Assembly: GCA_964614575.1 (NCBI GenBank)
Contig: CAZTLX010000008.1
Span: 1 to 47,773, forward strand
DNA length: 47,773 nucleotides
Source: JBGTLW01 sp964614575
Lineage (GTDB): Bacteria > Planctomycetota > Phycisphaerae > Phycisphaerales > Phycisphaeraceae
Reading direction: 5' to 3'
Shown piece by piece: positions 25,164 through 34,600 of this stretch. Made by a program: the position numbers and the translations under genes. The notes beneath the pieces were generated by a model. That model worked only from the letters and a program-made list of their open reading frames with translations. It did no database searches and had not been told where the DNA came from. The first letter of the stretch is position 1. Each line of letters starts with the position of its first letter.

Positions 25164-27005
25164 CTACACCCCCATCAACCGCAGCAGGGCGTCTGCATCC
25201 TGGGCGGTGAGTTTGGCCAGCCGCGGTGCCAGCGCGTGGAATTGCTCGGCGGGCAGATTGGCCAGCCGCTCAGCCACGGTGGTCACAAAATCGCCGTTCG
25301 CGTCCGGGTGCGTACCCTGACGCTGCGCCGTTGATGTAAGTCGTTTGTTTTCAGGTTCTGGCTGCGGATTGCAAATCCGTTGAGCTTGCTCATCGTGGGT
25401 TCGAATCCCACCGCGGCCTTTCTCGCTGTCAGACGATGACTCACCGTGCCGGGGCGTGCCAAAACGCTTTTTTTTAAGGGGTTTACGTGCCATCCCTCTT
25501 TCTACTTGCTCGTCCTTCCCGATGCTGCCGATGAGGCCAGACGATGACTCGCGATGGCGGGTGTTGGTTGCTGCGCGCTGCGCCAGGCGCTGCGCTTTTC
25601 GCGCCACATTGTCGGCCTCATCGGCCCGTCCGTGATCGGTGCCGGTCGCCTTGGCGCTCATGGCTTTGGGCACGTCGTCGGGCTCGATCGCCGGCAGGGT
25701 CGCCAGGGCTGCACGCTCATCGCTGACCAGCGTATGGGTGTAGTGGTCCATCGTCAGCCGGATGGTGCCATGCCGCGCCAGCTTCTGAGCGACGCTGGGA
25801 TGCACGCCCGACCGCGCCAGCCTGGTGATGTAGGTGTGACGCAGTGCGTGGAAGTCGGCATAACGGCCGGCGTCGTCGCAGTAGCGACAGAATCCACATT
25901 GCCGGCGCTGCTTCCACGCTTCCGGGTTGTCGTTGACTTCCTGTAGCCAAGCCGCACGCGCGGCATCCAAGTCGGCCTTGAGCATCAAGGCGACTTTCGT
26001 CGCTGGCGGCATGTCGAACGCCGGCCGCCCCGGTGCGCGGCCCCTGAGGTGCTCGGCAAGGCGTCCAGCCAGGTCCGCACGGATCGGTTGGTGATCCTCC
26101 CGGCGGTGCTTGCTGTATCCGGCGTCCACCGTCACACTCGCGTGGCTTAAGTCATCGAGGTGGAAGCTCGCCGTGGTCAGGCTCGCCAGTTCTGAGGCAC
26201 GCAAACCACTGCCTAGAGCTAACTCGTACAGCAGGGCCCGCTCGCTTCCGCTGATGCTGCCACCTTCCCCGCGAACCCGCCAGACCCATGGCTTGCTCGC
26301 ACGGGTCACGGCCAGCAACCGGGCCGCCTCATCGTCGCTCAGCGCCCGACGCTTGCGCCGCCGATCGCTCTGCTCATTGAGCTTCGCCAGCCCCGCCAGC
26401 GGATCGAAACGCAGTCGATGACTGTGGTGCAGCCAGCGAGTGAACTGCTTGCAAGCGCCGATGCGGTGATTGACGCCACTGCGGCTCTTGTTCCGACGCA
26501 GCAGGTCCCCGGCGTGAGCGGAGACGGCAACCGGGTCGATATCCGCGGCGTTCTCGATCGAGCAGGCCTTGACCACGGCCCGGATGTAGGCCAGGGTGTT
26601 GTCGACGTGCTTTGCCGTCACGCCACGCCCCTCCATCGCCGCCTCGAAGTCGGCCAGGTGCTTCTCGATCGGTGCTCGCTCGTGGGCACCCAGTTGCTCA
26701 GCACGGGCATCCCGGCTTCCGTGGCGGTACTCGGCCTGCTCGGCTTCGAGTTTCGCGGCGATGCGTTCGGTTGCCGCCTTGTCGCGCGTGCCAACCAAGG
26801 TCTTTCGCTCACCAGCGGCCGTCGTGTAGGTGATATACCACTTGGCGGATGAAACGGCGATCCGGTCGCCTGCATCGCTAAGTGGCTCGCGTCGCTGCCG
26901 GCCTCGCCCATCGGTCCAGGCCGCGTGCGGCTTGCCCCGATAGGGTTGGATCGTCGCACCATTGGGGATCGGTTGCAGCTTTGTTCGCTTGAAGATGCTC
27001 GCCAT
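25164..27005 (-). CDS. int: Tyrosine-type site-specific integrase carrying a tRNA-derived segment
   Basis: A 613-residue tyrosine recombinase. An SAM-like core-binding domain (about 110-210) is followed by the catalytic domain with Arg269 (SGLRASELASL), His386-x-x-Arg389 (DFHALRHTYIT), His412 and nucleophile Tyr422 (MDHYTH). A Cys-rich insertion CGFCRYC (370-376) lies just before the HxxR box and could bind metal. After about residue 430 a long disordered linker leads into RTHDEQAQRICNP near 535-550, which is the antisense translation of the tRNA-like stretch at 25364-25419, and then a 60-residue helical tail. It would integrate the element at a tRNA-Cys gene. It is preceded by a small HTH gene by 3 bases (stop 27009). 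The catalytic residues look intact. Confidence 0.9.
   Translation of the reverse strand: MASIFKRTKLQPIPNGATIQPYRGKPHAAWTDGRGRQRREPLSDAGDRIAVSSAKWYITYTTAAGERKTLVGTRDKAATERIAAKLEAEQAEYRHGSRDARAEQLGAHERAPIEKHLADFEAAMEGRGVTAKHVDNTLAYIRAVVKACSIENAADIDPVAVSAHAGDLLRRNKSRSGVNHRIGACKQFTRWLHHSHRLRFDPLAGLAKLNEQSDRRRKRRALSDDEAARLLAVTRASKPWVWRVRGEGGSISGSERALLYELALGSGLRASELASLTTASFHLDDLSHASVTVDAGYSKHRREDHQPIRADLAGRLAEHLRGRAPGRPAFDMPPATKVALMLKADLDAARAAWLQEVNDNPEAWKQRRQCGFCRYCDDAGRYADFHALRHTYITRLARSGVHPSVAQKLARHGTIRLTMDHYTHTLVSDERAALATLPAIEPDDVPKAMSAKATGTDHGRADEADNVARKAQRLAQRAATNTRHRESSSGLIGSIGKDEQVERGMARKPLKKKRFGTPRHGESSSDSEKGRGGIRTHDEQAQRICNPQPEPENKRLTSTAQRQGTHPDANGDFVTTVAERLANLPAEQFHALAPRLAKLTAQDADALLRLMGV
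25364..25419 (+). other. 3' half of a tRNA-Cys(GCA)-like gene inside the integrase gene, probable att site
   Basis: On the plus strand: anticodon arm GCGGA-TTGCAAA-TCCGT (anticodon GCA), a 12-base variable arm TGAGC-TT-GCTCA, T arm GTGGG-TTCGAAT-CCCAC, then CGCGGCC and T, the 3' acceptor strand and discriminator. The matching 5' acceptor strand (GGCCGCG) and a D arm are absent upstream, so this is a fragment, as expected for an att site of an element using a tRNA 3' end. The long variable arm is unusual for tRNA-Cys. No second copy is in the window, so the partner att site is elsewhere. Confidence 0.7.
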
Positions 27006-27008
27006 GAT

Positions 27009-27209
27009 CTAACCTTTCCGCTTCTGCCTGACCTCGATCTCCAACACTTGTGCCAACCGGTCCAACTTGTCGCTGCGGATGCGTCCGCCCCGGAGGAACC
27101 GCGATACCGTCATCGGCTCCACGTCCGCCGCACGCGCCAGTTCCCGCACACCCATGGCTCCAGCCGCTGCACTCCGCACTACGTCACTGATGGTTTTCCT
27201 GCTTGCCAT
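27009..27209 (-). CDS. Small HTH regulator in front of the integrase
   Basis: A 66-residue single-domain helix-turn-helix protein (MGVRELARAADVEPMTVSRF then LRGGRIRSDKLDRLAQVLEI), of the XRE/Cro type. It ends 3 bases before the integrase start, so it probably controls integrase expression. It has its own promoter-like pair and a dyad at 27210-27225 immediately upstream of the ATG, and little room for a leader, suggesting a leaderless or near-leaderless mRNA. Its start lies within the last codons of the upstream replication-type gene. Confidence 0.75.
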   Translation of the reverse strand: MASRKTISDVVRSAAAGAMGVRELARAADVEPMTVSRFLRGGRIRSDKLDRLAQVLEIEVRQKRKG

Positions 27210-28380
27210 GTAGTGAATTGTCTACGATTCCCGGTGGTGTGTCAAGACATTTTCTCGATGGTCCAGGGGCACCCCCCCTTTGAGCGGGCGTGCCGTCAGT
27301 GGGCTGGGACCCGACGAATTCATGACCACGCTTGAACATCTCAGCCATCAAGGTCATCGGCTCAATCTGCTCAGGAGGCAGGTCTCGCCACCGCTGCTGA
27401 CAGAAGCTACTCGCGTGACAGATCGCTATTTCACGCAGTTTCAAGCGGTCGCACTGCGATAGGTTGTCACGCCATTGCCTTAGCTCACTTTGGCTGCGCC
27501 TAGCATTCGCGTCTTCTGCCCGGCGGTCGTTTCGTTGCCGCTGGGCATGCTCGGTGGCGGTCGCGTGGGCTGGCGCGGTCGCCTGAGCCTTTGCCGCGCG
27601 GGACTCGATTTCTAGGACGGTGACGCCCGACCCTTTGCCGCCAGCCCTTGCGTGCTCGGCGGCAGCACGCACGATGCCAGCGGTGACGCCGGGTAGTGTG
27701 GCAAGCTGGGTACGCTTCGGTTCACCGATGCCGGCCTGGGTCAGCGCGTCGAGAATGTCAGCATCAGCAGCAGCAGGGGCGGCTGCTTGCTGCTGCTGAC
27801 CGTTCTGAACCTCTGAACGGGTGACACCCAGGGAGTCGGGGTTTTGATTTGGGGACGACGGGGTTTGGGCATCAAAATGTCGGGGTTTCTTCTCCAAAGG
27901 GTGACACTCATGATGACGGGGTTTCTCAGCGGAAACGGTGTCGGCTGTGGTGACGGGGTATGCGGTAACCACGATGTAGGTGTTAGCCCGATTTCGACCG
28001 CCGCCCGGGAGCACCTTAATCAACTCTCGGTAGGCTAATTTTGCGGTCGTGCGTTGCACCGTTCGCTCGCTGAGGCCGGCAAGCTTGCCCAGCTTTTCAA
28101 CGCCAATGGATGCGGCCCATCCACGGTTGCTGAACGCACAGATGGCCGTGTATATCTTGAGCTCGGACGCCTTCATCGTGGCGAGTATTCCGCTGGAAAT
28201 GACCGCGGTGGGCAGGCGGCCGAACTGAGTGGCGGCCTCCCTGCTGTCCTGTGCTTTCCCCGCTTCCCTGGTAATCCGGCCCGCAATGGCATCGGTTTGC
28301 TGCGCAGCCCGGGTAGGCAGCAAGCAGGCTGCCTGCCGGTCCGTGCGGGTTGGGGATCGATTTGAGACGAAGGTGCTCAT
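27184..28380 (-). CDS. Helix-turn-helix replication-type protein
   Basis: A 398-residue protein starting MSTFVSNRSPTR at 28380, overlapping the upstream excisionase-like gene by 4 bases (ATGA). A winged-helix/HTH domain lies at about 75-150 (MKASELKIYTAICAFSNR, then GVEKLGKLAGLSERTVQRTT and YRELIKVLPGGGRNRANTYI), in the style of plasmid and phage replication initiators and DnaD/RepA-like proteins. The middle is a Gln/Ala-rich linker, and the C-terminus has basic helices. With the DUF3987 ATPase upstream it would form the element's replication module. The specific role is inferred; a transcription factor is possible. Confidence 0.7.
   Translation of the reverse strand: MSTFVSNRSPTRTDRQAACLLPTRAAQQTDAIAGRITREAGKAQDSREAATQFGRLPTAVISSGILATMKASELKIYTAICAFSNRGWAASIGVEKLGKLAGLSERTVQRTTAKLAYRELIKVLPGGGRNRANTYIVVTAYPVTTADTVSAEKPRHHECHPLEKKPRHFDAQTPSSPNQNPDSLGVTRSEVQNGQQQQAAAPAAADADILDALTQAGIGEPKRTQLATLPGVTAGIVRAAAEHARAGGKGSGVTVLEIESRAAKAQATAPAHATATEHAQRQRNDRRAEDANARRSQSELRQWRDNLSQCDRLKLREIAICHASSFCQQRWRDLPPEQIEPMTLMAEMFKRGHEFVGSQPTDGTPAQRGGAPGPSRKCLDTPPGIVDNSLHGKQENHQ
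27210..27245 (-). promoter_or_regulatory. Promoter with overlapping dyad before the small HTH and integrase genes
   Basis: Minus strand: TTGACA at 27245-27240, a 17-base spacer, then GACAAT at 27222-27217. The dyad GTAGTGAATTGTCTAC (27210-27225; 12 of 16 positions symmetric) covers the -10 and abuts the ATG of the HTH gene. This suits autorepression. It resembles the operator at 46631-46648 in sharing GTAG/CTAC-type arms and its position next to an HTH start codon. Confidence 0.5.
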
Positions 28381-28607
28381 CGCGCCGGCCTCGCTTTCGC
28401 CAGGTGCCGCTCCAGGTCCGCCAGCCGCCACCGGACCGCCTTGCTCCCCAAACGGATGGGTGCAGGGATATCGCCGGTTGCGACGAGCCGCCAGATGGTG
28501 CGGGGGTGGACCGCCAGCAGATCCGCGACGTCACGAACCGTCAGCAGGCGAACGTTGGCCAGCCGTGGGTCGGTGCGTTGGGCGCTATGGGTAGGACGTT
28601 CAGCCAC
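28377..28607 (-). CDS. Excisionase-like HTH_17 DNA-binding protein
   Basis: A 76-residue protein with a MerR/excisionase-type helix-turn-helix (LLTVRDVADLLAVHPRTIWR, then LVATGDIPAPIRLGSKAVRW). The likely start is GTG 28607, which overlaps the preceding gene's stop at 28600-28602; a longer frame upstream looks non-coding. Such proteins act as recombination directionality factors or small regulators of integrative elements. It is coupled to the replication-type gene by an ATGA overlap. Confidence 0.72.
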   Translation of the reverse strand: MAERPTHSAQRTDPRLANVRLLTVRDVADLLAVHPRTIWRLVATGDIPAPIRLGSKAVRWRLADLERHLAKARPAR

Positions 28608-28833
28608 ATTGACCGCCTTCCGCACCTGACGCCCGGCTTCCGTCGATCGCGTTGAACTCAATACGCACCAGTGCCACAGCTTCGCGGTCGATCTGCCGCA
28701 GACGGGGTGCGAAGATGACCGGGTGGATGTTCCCGCTGGCGATGATGTATGTGACGCAGCAAAGGGAGGTGCCAAGCGTCTTGGCGATTCGCCCGGTTGT
28801 GTTCAGTGTGGGGGCATCCATCAAAACCATCAT
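28600..28833 (-). CDS. Small HTH protein of planctomycete element type
   Basis: A 77-residue protein with a MerR-like winged helix: TGRIAKTLGTSLCCVTYIIA, then RLRQIDREAVALVRIEFNAI. The start at 28833 is chosen because AAGGAAG lies 5 bases upstream; ATG 28854 is possible. Similar small proteins sit beside excisionases and integrases in planctomycete elements. It lies 58 bases after the DUF3987 gene stop and overlaps the next gene. A DNA-binding role is likely; the target is unknown. Confidence 0.65.
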   Translation of the reverse strand: MMVLMDAPTLNTTGRIAKTLGTSLCCVTYIIASGNIHPVIFAPRLRQIDREAVALVRIEFNAIDGSRASGAEGGQCG

Positions 28834-28890
28834 GCAAACTTCCTTTCTGGTCATCGCGCCTCTGTTACTGCGTTTACCGCCAAAACCCCC

Positions 28891-30387
28891 TCACGCCGCG
28901 TGAGATGGGGTATTGGCAGTTGATGCAGTTTCAGTTGTTGCAGTCCACGCTTCCCATACTGCATCAGCCCCGCCATACTCGGGGCTGAGGACGAACACCG
29001 TGCTGGGCCGCCCGCCGCTAGACCCCGGCTGACGGTCTTCGACGCGCCCGAATCCAAGCTCCGCGAGACCCCGCAACTCTTCGGCCGCTTCCTTGGCGCT
29101 GCCATACCGCCCCGGTCGTGACCGCTTCAATTCGCCGGCGGTCAGCTTGCCGTCCTTCCGCTTGACCAGGTCGATCAGATCATGGGCCTCACGCTGCTCC
29201 ACCCGGTCACCCATGTTGCAGTAAATCCGGCTCGCCTCGCGGCCGAACCACTCGCAAAGCTGGTCGGCGCAGACAACATCCTGATGATCAACTTGTCTTG
29301 GGTCTTCAACCGACTCGTCGCCAGCTACCACACGAACGAGATGAAAGATCAGCGCCAGCCGCGCGACGTAGGCCGGCATCTTCGCCGCCGCGGCCGCGTG
29401 GTCGCCGCTCAGGCCCGCCAGTTGCTCGGCCCGGCGGTTGTAGGCATCGATCCACACCCGCCGCGCCTTGATGCTAAGGGTCAGCTCTACCGGCTCGGGC
29501 ACCGGTCCATCGACCCGGGCGTGTCCCATGCTGTAGAGCGTGCTGATCACATCGGCCATCGCCTCGGACACGCCGTCTTCCAACTCCTCTTCCGACCAGG
29601 TGCCGGGCCGACGTTCCGGCTGGGCCAGCAGCAGACGCGCCGCCAGCCCGTTCTCAAAATGCTCCCGCCCCAGCAGCTCGCTCAGCACGCCCGGCTGGAT
29701 GCCCCCGCACACCGACACCGCCGGCAGCGGCACGTGGATCGGCTCGTGCGATTTGCGATCCACGGTGATGGCCTCGGCCTGCCACAGGCTCAGCCACCGC
29801 GCCGCGTCGCCACCGCGCCCGCCCTTATACGCGTCGAATGACCGCACCCAGCCGGCCAGCTCATCGACCGCCACCAGCAACCCCCGCGGCTGGGTCGCCA
29901 GCAGCGCCGCCAGCGCCTCGGTGGTGATGTCGCTTGTGACCATGCGCTCCGCGACCGGGGCAGCCGGTTCTTGCGGCGGCTCGGACCCGTCGCCGGCACC
30001 CGTCGCCTTCCACTGCTTCAGTTCGACCTCATACGCCAGCACCGCCGCCTGATGCGCGGCCTGGGCGTCCCGGTAGCGTGCCATGCTCTCTGCCTGCAAG
30101 CGGTGGACGACCTGCAACACCAGCCGCATCGCGGGAGATTTACCCGTCCCCGAGTCTCCGACGATCGCCGTCCAGATGATCGGGAACTCGATCCACGTCC
30201 GCTTGAGCCGGATGCTCCGAGTGGTGCCGATCGCGGCACCAAGCACCGCCAGCAGCGGCAGGGCAACGAACGCGGGGGCCGTGTTGAGCGCCTGGCTGGC
30301 CTTTCTGACGAACGTCTGCGCCGGCTCGGGCAGCAGACCCACCGGAAACGGGTGGCTGAGGTAACGGTCAGGATCGCGTGAGATCAT
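28891..30387 (-). CDS. DUF3987-family ATPase, replication module of the element
   Basis: A 498-residue protein starting MISRDPDRYLSHPFPVGLLP at 30387. It belongs to the DUF3987 group, primase/helicase-like P-loop proteins found in phages and integrative elements. It shows the family's early block (LPLLAVLGAAIGTTRSIRLK), Walker A GDSGTGKS (77-84), a Walker B-like LLVAVDELAGW near 170-180, and the FENGLAARLLLAQP block. A winged-helix-like C-terminus (LTAGELKRSRPGRYGSAKEA) may bind DNA. It is expected to unwind or prime element DNA. It lies upstream of the small HTH genes and the replication-type gene on the same strand. Confidence 0.82.
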   Translation of the reverse strand: MISRDPDRYLSHPFPVGLLPEPAQTFVRKASQALNTAPAFVALPLLAVLGAAIGTTRSIRLKRTWIEFPIIWTAIVGDSGTGKSPAMRLVLQVVHRLQAESMARYRDAQAAHQAAVLAYEVELKQWKATGAGDGSEPPQEPAAPVAERMVTSDITTEALAALLATQPRGLLVAVDELAGWVRSFDAYKGGRGGDAARWLSLWQAEAITVDRKSHEPIHVPLPAVSVCGGIQPGVLSELLGREHFENGLAARLLLAQPERRPGTWSEEELEDGVSEAMADVISTLYSMGHARVDGPVPEPVELTLSIKARRVWIDAYNRRAEQLAGLSGDHAAAAAKMPAYVARLALIFHLVRVVAGDESVEDPRQVDHQDVVCADQLCEWFGREASRIYCNMGDRVEQREAHDLIDLVKRKDGKLTAGELKRSRPGRYGSAKEAAEELRGLAELGFGRVEDRQPGSSGGRPSTVFVLSPEYGGADAVWEAWTATTETASTANTPSHAA

Positions 30388-30522
30388 CGCCGGCCCCCGG
30401 TTTCTGCCGGAGCCACGCTTGGCCTGATGAGGCTTGGAGGTATCATGTTCGTGTCTTTCGAACACCACTCCGATCGGTGCCAGCCGCGGGGTGGTGTTTT
30501 GCTGTAATGGGTCGTTGCGTTA

Positions 30523-30732
30523 TCACCACGACCGATGCGGCGACAGCACGTCGGCGGAATCAACCGCCTCAGGCTCGGCCATGCCGCCCAAATCGAAGTC
30601 AAAGCGCCGAATGATCAGACGGCGGGCGTGATCGTCCCACGCGACCACCTCGGCCCGCACGGAGCCGACCAGCGGATCCGCGACACGAACCTGCTGGCCC
30701 GGCCGCAGACGAAAACACTGCGCGGCGATCAT
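30523..30732 (-). CDS. Small hypothetical protein, SH3-like beta-rich
   Basis: A 69-residue frame whose ATG (30732) overlaps the upstream excisionase-like stop by 4 bases. The sequence RPGQQVRVADPLVGSVRAEV followed by VAWDDHARRLIIRRFDFD looks like a small beta-barrel, but no family is recognised. Coupling and codon pattern support it as real. Confidence 0.55.
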   Translation of the reverse strand: MIAAQCFRLRPGQQVRVADPLVGSVRAEVVAWDDHARRLIIRRFDFDLGGMAEPEAVDSADVLSPHRSW

Positions 30733-31004
30733 GCCGCACCGCCGTCGTCGTTGGTCGTCGGCTTCACCGCCGGGCAGCCCGCGGCGATCCACGCCGCAAG
30801 GTCCGAACGACGCCACCTCGTCAGCGCACCCAATTTCAGCGGTGCCGGCATCCGACCGGATTTAGCGAGCCGGGCAACCGTCCGCCGAGAAACATTTGTC
30901 ATTTCGGCTGTCTGCTTCACATCAAGCAGCTCGTGCTGCGGGTGACTTGCGCGGTCATCGCGCCCCGGCGGAGTGGCATACGAATGGGTACTCGTTCCTG
31001 ACAT
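30729..31004 (-). CDS. Excisionase-like HTH_17 protein, first gene of the element operon
   Basis: A 91-residue protein with a MerR/excisionase helix-turn-helix at about 27-70 (LLDVKQTAEMTNVSRRTVAR, then LAKSGRMPAPLKLGALTRWR). GGAG lies 9 bases before the ATG. It heads the minus-strand gene run that continues to the integrase and terminase genes, and could be the directionality factor or a regulator. It is the second protein of this type in the element (the other is at 28377-28607). Confidence 0.75.
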   Translation of the reverse strand: MSGTSTHSYATPPGRDDRASHPQHELLDVKQTAEMTNVSRRTVARLAKSGRMPAPLKLGALTRWRRSDLAAWIAAGCPAVKPTTNDDGGAA

Positions 31005-31602
31005 TGTGGTGCTCCAAGAGTGAGTGTTCGACTGTGTACGCAGCCTATCGCTGACCTATCCATTGCAACACAGACCACTCTTGGGCACCACTGCGCCCTG
31101 CGCAAAAACGAGCCAAAAACCGGGATCGTTAGCCTCTTCCATCTTTTTGTAAGGTCGAATGCCTCGGCCAAGAACTGTCGGTACTCTCAGTATCGAACTG
31201 GAAGAGACAGGGTTGAACTGCGTTACTGCGAAGTCGGCCGTACCCTTGAAGTTCTTGCCCGCGCCGGTGTTGATATTCATGAGTAACCGTGCAGAAATCG
31301 TGGCATTCCCTGCACAAATTCACCGTCTAATCATCGTTACGCGGCTTGGCACGGCCCACGAAGATATGCTTCTCTGTGATCCTGCGAGAAGACGTTCACA
31401 TCAACGTGTACCGCCGCTTCGTGATGCACAGGGCACTGCTGAACGCGGCGCTGCTCAAGATGCCCAAAAATCCCCAGGTTCAATCACGCTGGTGACGAGA
31501 TGCACGTCGTCGCCACAGTTGCCGTACCGTTCCCGCAGCACACAGTAGTTCGGCAACGGCGGCCACGTCACGCCTGTGAGCACGCAGCGCCCCCGAGGAA
31601 AT
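31005..31602. other. Gene-poor stretch between the integrative element and the PLD/methylase system
   Basis: About 600 bases with no supported gene. The GC content is lower than in its neighbours. An unassigned plus-strand frame at 31329-31496 (ends in MHRALLNAALLKMPKNP) has no start codon context and may be a gene remnant. No tRNA remnant or copy of the att-like sequence at 25364-25419 is visible. It probably holds the promoter of the element operon (minus) and may mark the right edge of the element. Confidence 0.4.
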
Positions 31603-34600
31603 CTACACCTTCCGCAATCGCTGCCCATCCCGCTCCAGAGCGCCGCTGGTTACCAAGGCCCTGATCGTTTTCTTGAACGCCTTGCGGATGCGGGGCCCGG
31701 TGCGGGTGAAGCCCAGGTGGCGGGCGGCGTCGCGGATCGCCTCGGCCTCGTCGCGCCAGGCCCGGCCGCCCAGCGAGGCCAGGAACATCTCACGCAGGAA
31801 GCCCGGCTCGTACTGCTCGATCGTCCGGCAGTGCAGGTGGTACTCCCCGCCGTTACGCTCCAGCACGCCCCGGCGCGAGGCGGCGATCACGTCCCCGCGC
31901 AACGCCGCGCGGATGTTCTTGCCCATCGCCTTGAAGCCCAGCTCGTCCCGCAGCAGCCCCAGCAGCGTCTGCATGTCGCAAGGCTCGGGGTCGTCGCGGT
32001 ACAACTCACGGATCTTCGCGATCACCTCGTCGCGGCCGATCTCATCGATCCCCAGCCGCGGCGCGGCCTCGGCGTCGTCGTCGTCCGGCTCGCCGGCCGG
32101 GGCAGACGACCCAAACCCCAGCCTGGCCTGCCGCGCGGTGCTCTGGGCCTTGAGATTCCAGCCCCCGACCGACGGTGCGGGTTCGGGTTCCGGCTCGGCG
32201 GGTGCCGGCGTGGCGGGCGCGAGGGCCGCAGGGGTGGCCCCGGTTGGTATGCCCCGGCCCTTGAGTATCTCCAACGGCTCGGGGTCGCTTCCGGGGGTGA
32301 TGAAGGCGTCGGGCCAGCCGCCGTGGGCGTCGATGGTCTGGTCGATCTCTTTCATCAGGCGGATGGTTTCGCTCAGCGCGGTGACGATCTTCTGGTAGTG
32401 GGCGATGTCGTCGGGCGTGAGGGTGCGGCCGGGCTGGCCCTTCTTCGGCCCGCGGTCCTTGAGCCACTTGTGGCAGACCTGGTAGCCGCCGATATGGAAC
32501 TCCCACACTTCCGGGGGCACGCCGACGAAGCCGCGCGTCTGCGCCTTGTCCAGCCAGACGGTTTCGTCCGCGTAGCTGACCTTCTCGACTTCGGGATTGG
32601 CCGGGCCTTTGAACTTCGCGATGGGCTTGTCGAGTTGGGGCGATTCGAGCAGGTGCAGGGCGAGCAGGTCGTGGCCGAGCTTCGCCAGCGCCATGAACGG
32701 CTTGGCAGCGCCGGGCGGGGGGACGCGGGGGAAGTCGAGCTTGAGCATCGGCTCGAATCGTCGGCGGTACTCGGGGCAGTGGAACACCGCGTAGATGTAC
32801 GCCAGCACGTCTTCTGGGCCGAACCGCTTCTTGAGGTCGCCACGGCCGTCGCTGGTGAACTTCAGCTTGGTCACCTGCTCGATGGTCTCGACGAAGCCGG
32901 AATCGAGGTTCGGCCGCCGCCCGCCCTTGCCCTCCGGCCAGGTGTTGAACATCGACGCATCCGACTTGCCCACACCGGGGTAGAGGTAGAGCGGAAACAG
33001 GGATTCTGAACCGCGATTGTCTGAGCGTATCAGCCCATCGGAAATTATCGTACTTGCAGCATAGAAATACCTAGCCCCCTCACCAACCATCGCCCGCCGC
33101 GCCACCAGACCCAGATTCTCCCCCGCGAGCATGTGCGGCATGGCCTCGGTGCGGGGCCGCCAAACGACAGATGGATGCCAGAAGATAGAACGCGTGTCGA
33201 AGGGACGATACAGAATCGGCTTGACAAAGTCCTTCAGGCTTGACTTGGCGACCGCCTTGCGCAGTTCCTGACGCGAATCTTTGACGCGCCAGGCGTAGTT
33301 TTCTTTAAGACCGAGTGCTTCGGCGACCTGCTTGTCCGACAGTCCCTTATCAAGGTAGGTGGCAATCCGTTGGGTTAGAGCGGAGTCGTCGATGTCAATC
33401 ACGAATCCATCTCGCGCCGTTACGACACCGGTGACGTTGACGGGCATGACGTGGTTGATCGCCAGCCAGTCGTTGTAGTCGCCCTCTTCGCTCTGATCGA
33501 ACGGCTCGAAGAGATAGTACGGTTCAGTCACAGGCATCGGCTGCCAGTCCGTGGCGATCACGGAATGGTCGATCAACCAGCGGTACTTCGCTTCGCGGCC
33601 GCCCCATAGGTCGGCGTGACGGACCGTGGCCGCGTCGATACCGGAATGGTGATCGGGCCGACGGACGAACAGACCGATACCCACGCCCTGCTGGATGTCA
33701 AAGACGTTGACATCCTTGCCGCCGTCGGGCGGGGTTTCCTTCTTCTTGAGGTTGCCGTGCAGGTCGAGGACGCGGATGTCGTCGAAGGCGTCCATGATCG
33801 ACCAGCGCATGCCGCGGAAGGTGGGGTTGTCGAGGTAGCCGTGGTTGGAGATGTAGCCGTGGATGCCGACGCCGGTGCTGGTGAGGCGGTGCTGGGACCA
33901 GCGGATGAACTTGACGTAGTCATCCTGGAGCCAGAGTTTGCGCTCGCCGAGGGGCTGGCCGTCCACGTGGTAGTAGCTCGCGGTGGATGAGCCATCGGGC
34001 ATGGAGCCTTTGAGCAGTCCGTCGATCCACGGGGTCATGTTGGAGGAGATGCCGGAATAAGGCGGATTGCCGATGACGACGGTGATGGGTTGTTCGCGCT
34101 TGATGCGATTGACGGCGTCGGCTTCGTGTGCAAGGGCGGGGACGGCGAAGGAAGCTTCGAACTGGCGAGGCGGTTCAAGGGCGTTGGTGAGGTAGATGCG
34201 GGCGCGTTCGTCGTCACCGAAGGTGTAGCCGGTCTCGAAGAGTTTGAGGCCGATCTTCATGTGGGCGATGGCGTAAGGGGCCATCATCAGCTCGTAGCCG
34301 TGCAGGCGGGGCAGCAGGTGCTGGGGGACGTACTCGTTCCACTTGCGTTTGAGGAACAGGTCGCCACGGACGCCCTCGCGCTGCCACTTGGCGGTCATGG
34401 TCTGGTGGATGACGTCGATGACCTCGACGAGGAAGGTGGCGGTGCCGGTGGCGGGGTCGAGGATCTGGACGAAGGGGGTGTCCCCGGAAGTGCCCTTGGG
34501 GATCTTGAGGTCCGGGTGTCTGGCGACCATCTCATCCCAGGTGGTGGTGTCGGCCAGGCCGTCTTCGAGGCCGAACTCGGTCTGGAGCAGTTCGTGGACG

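Noticed and set aside
30384..30602. 72-codon minus-strand frame before the DUF3987 gene
   Set aside because: Ends in ATGA with the next gene but has no coding character and no ribosome site; treated as chance.
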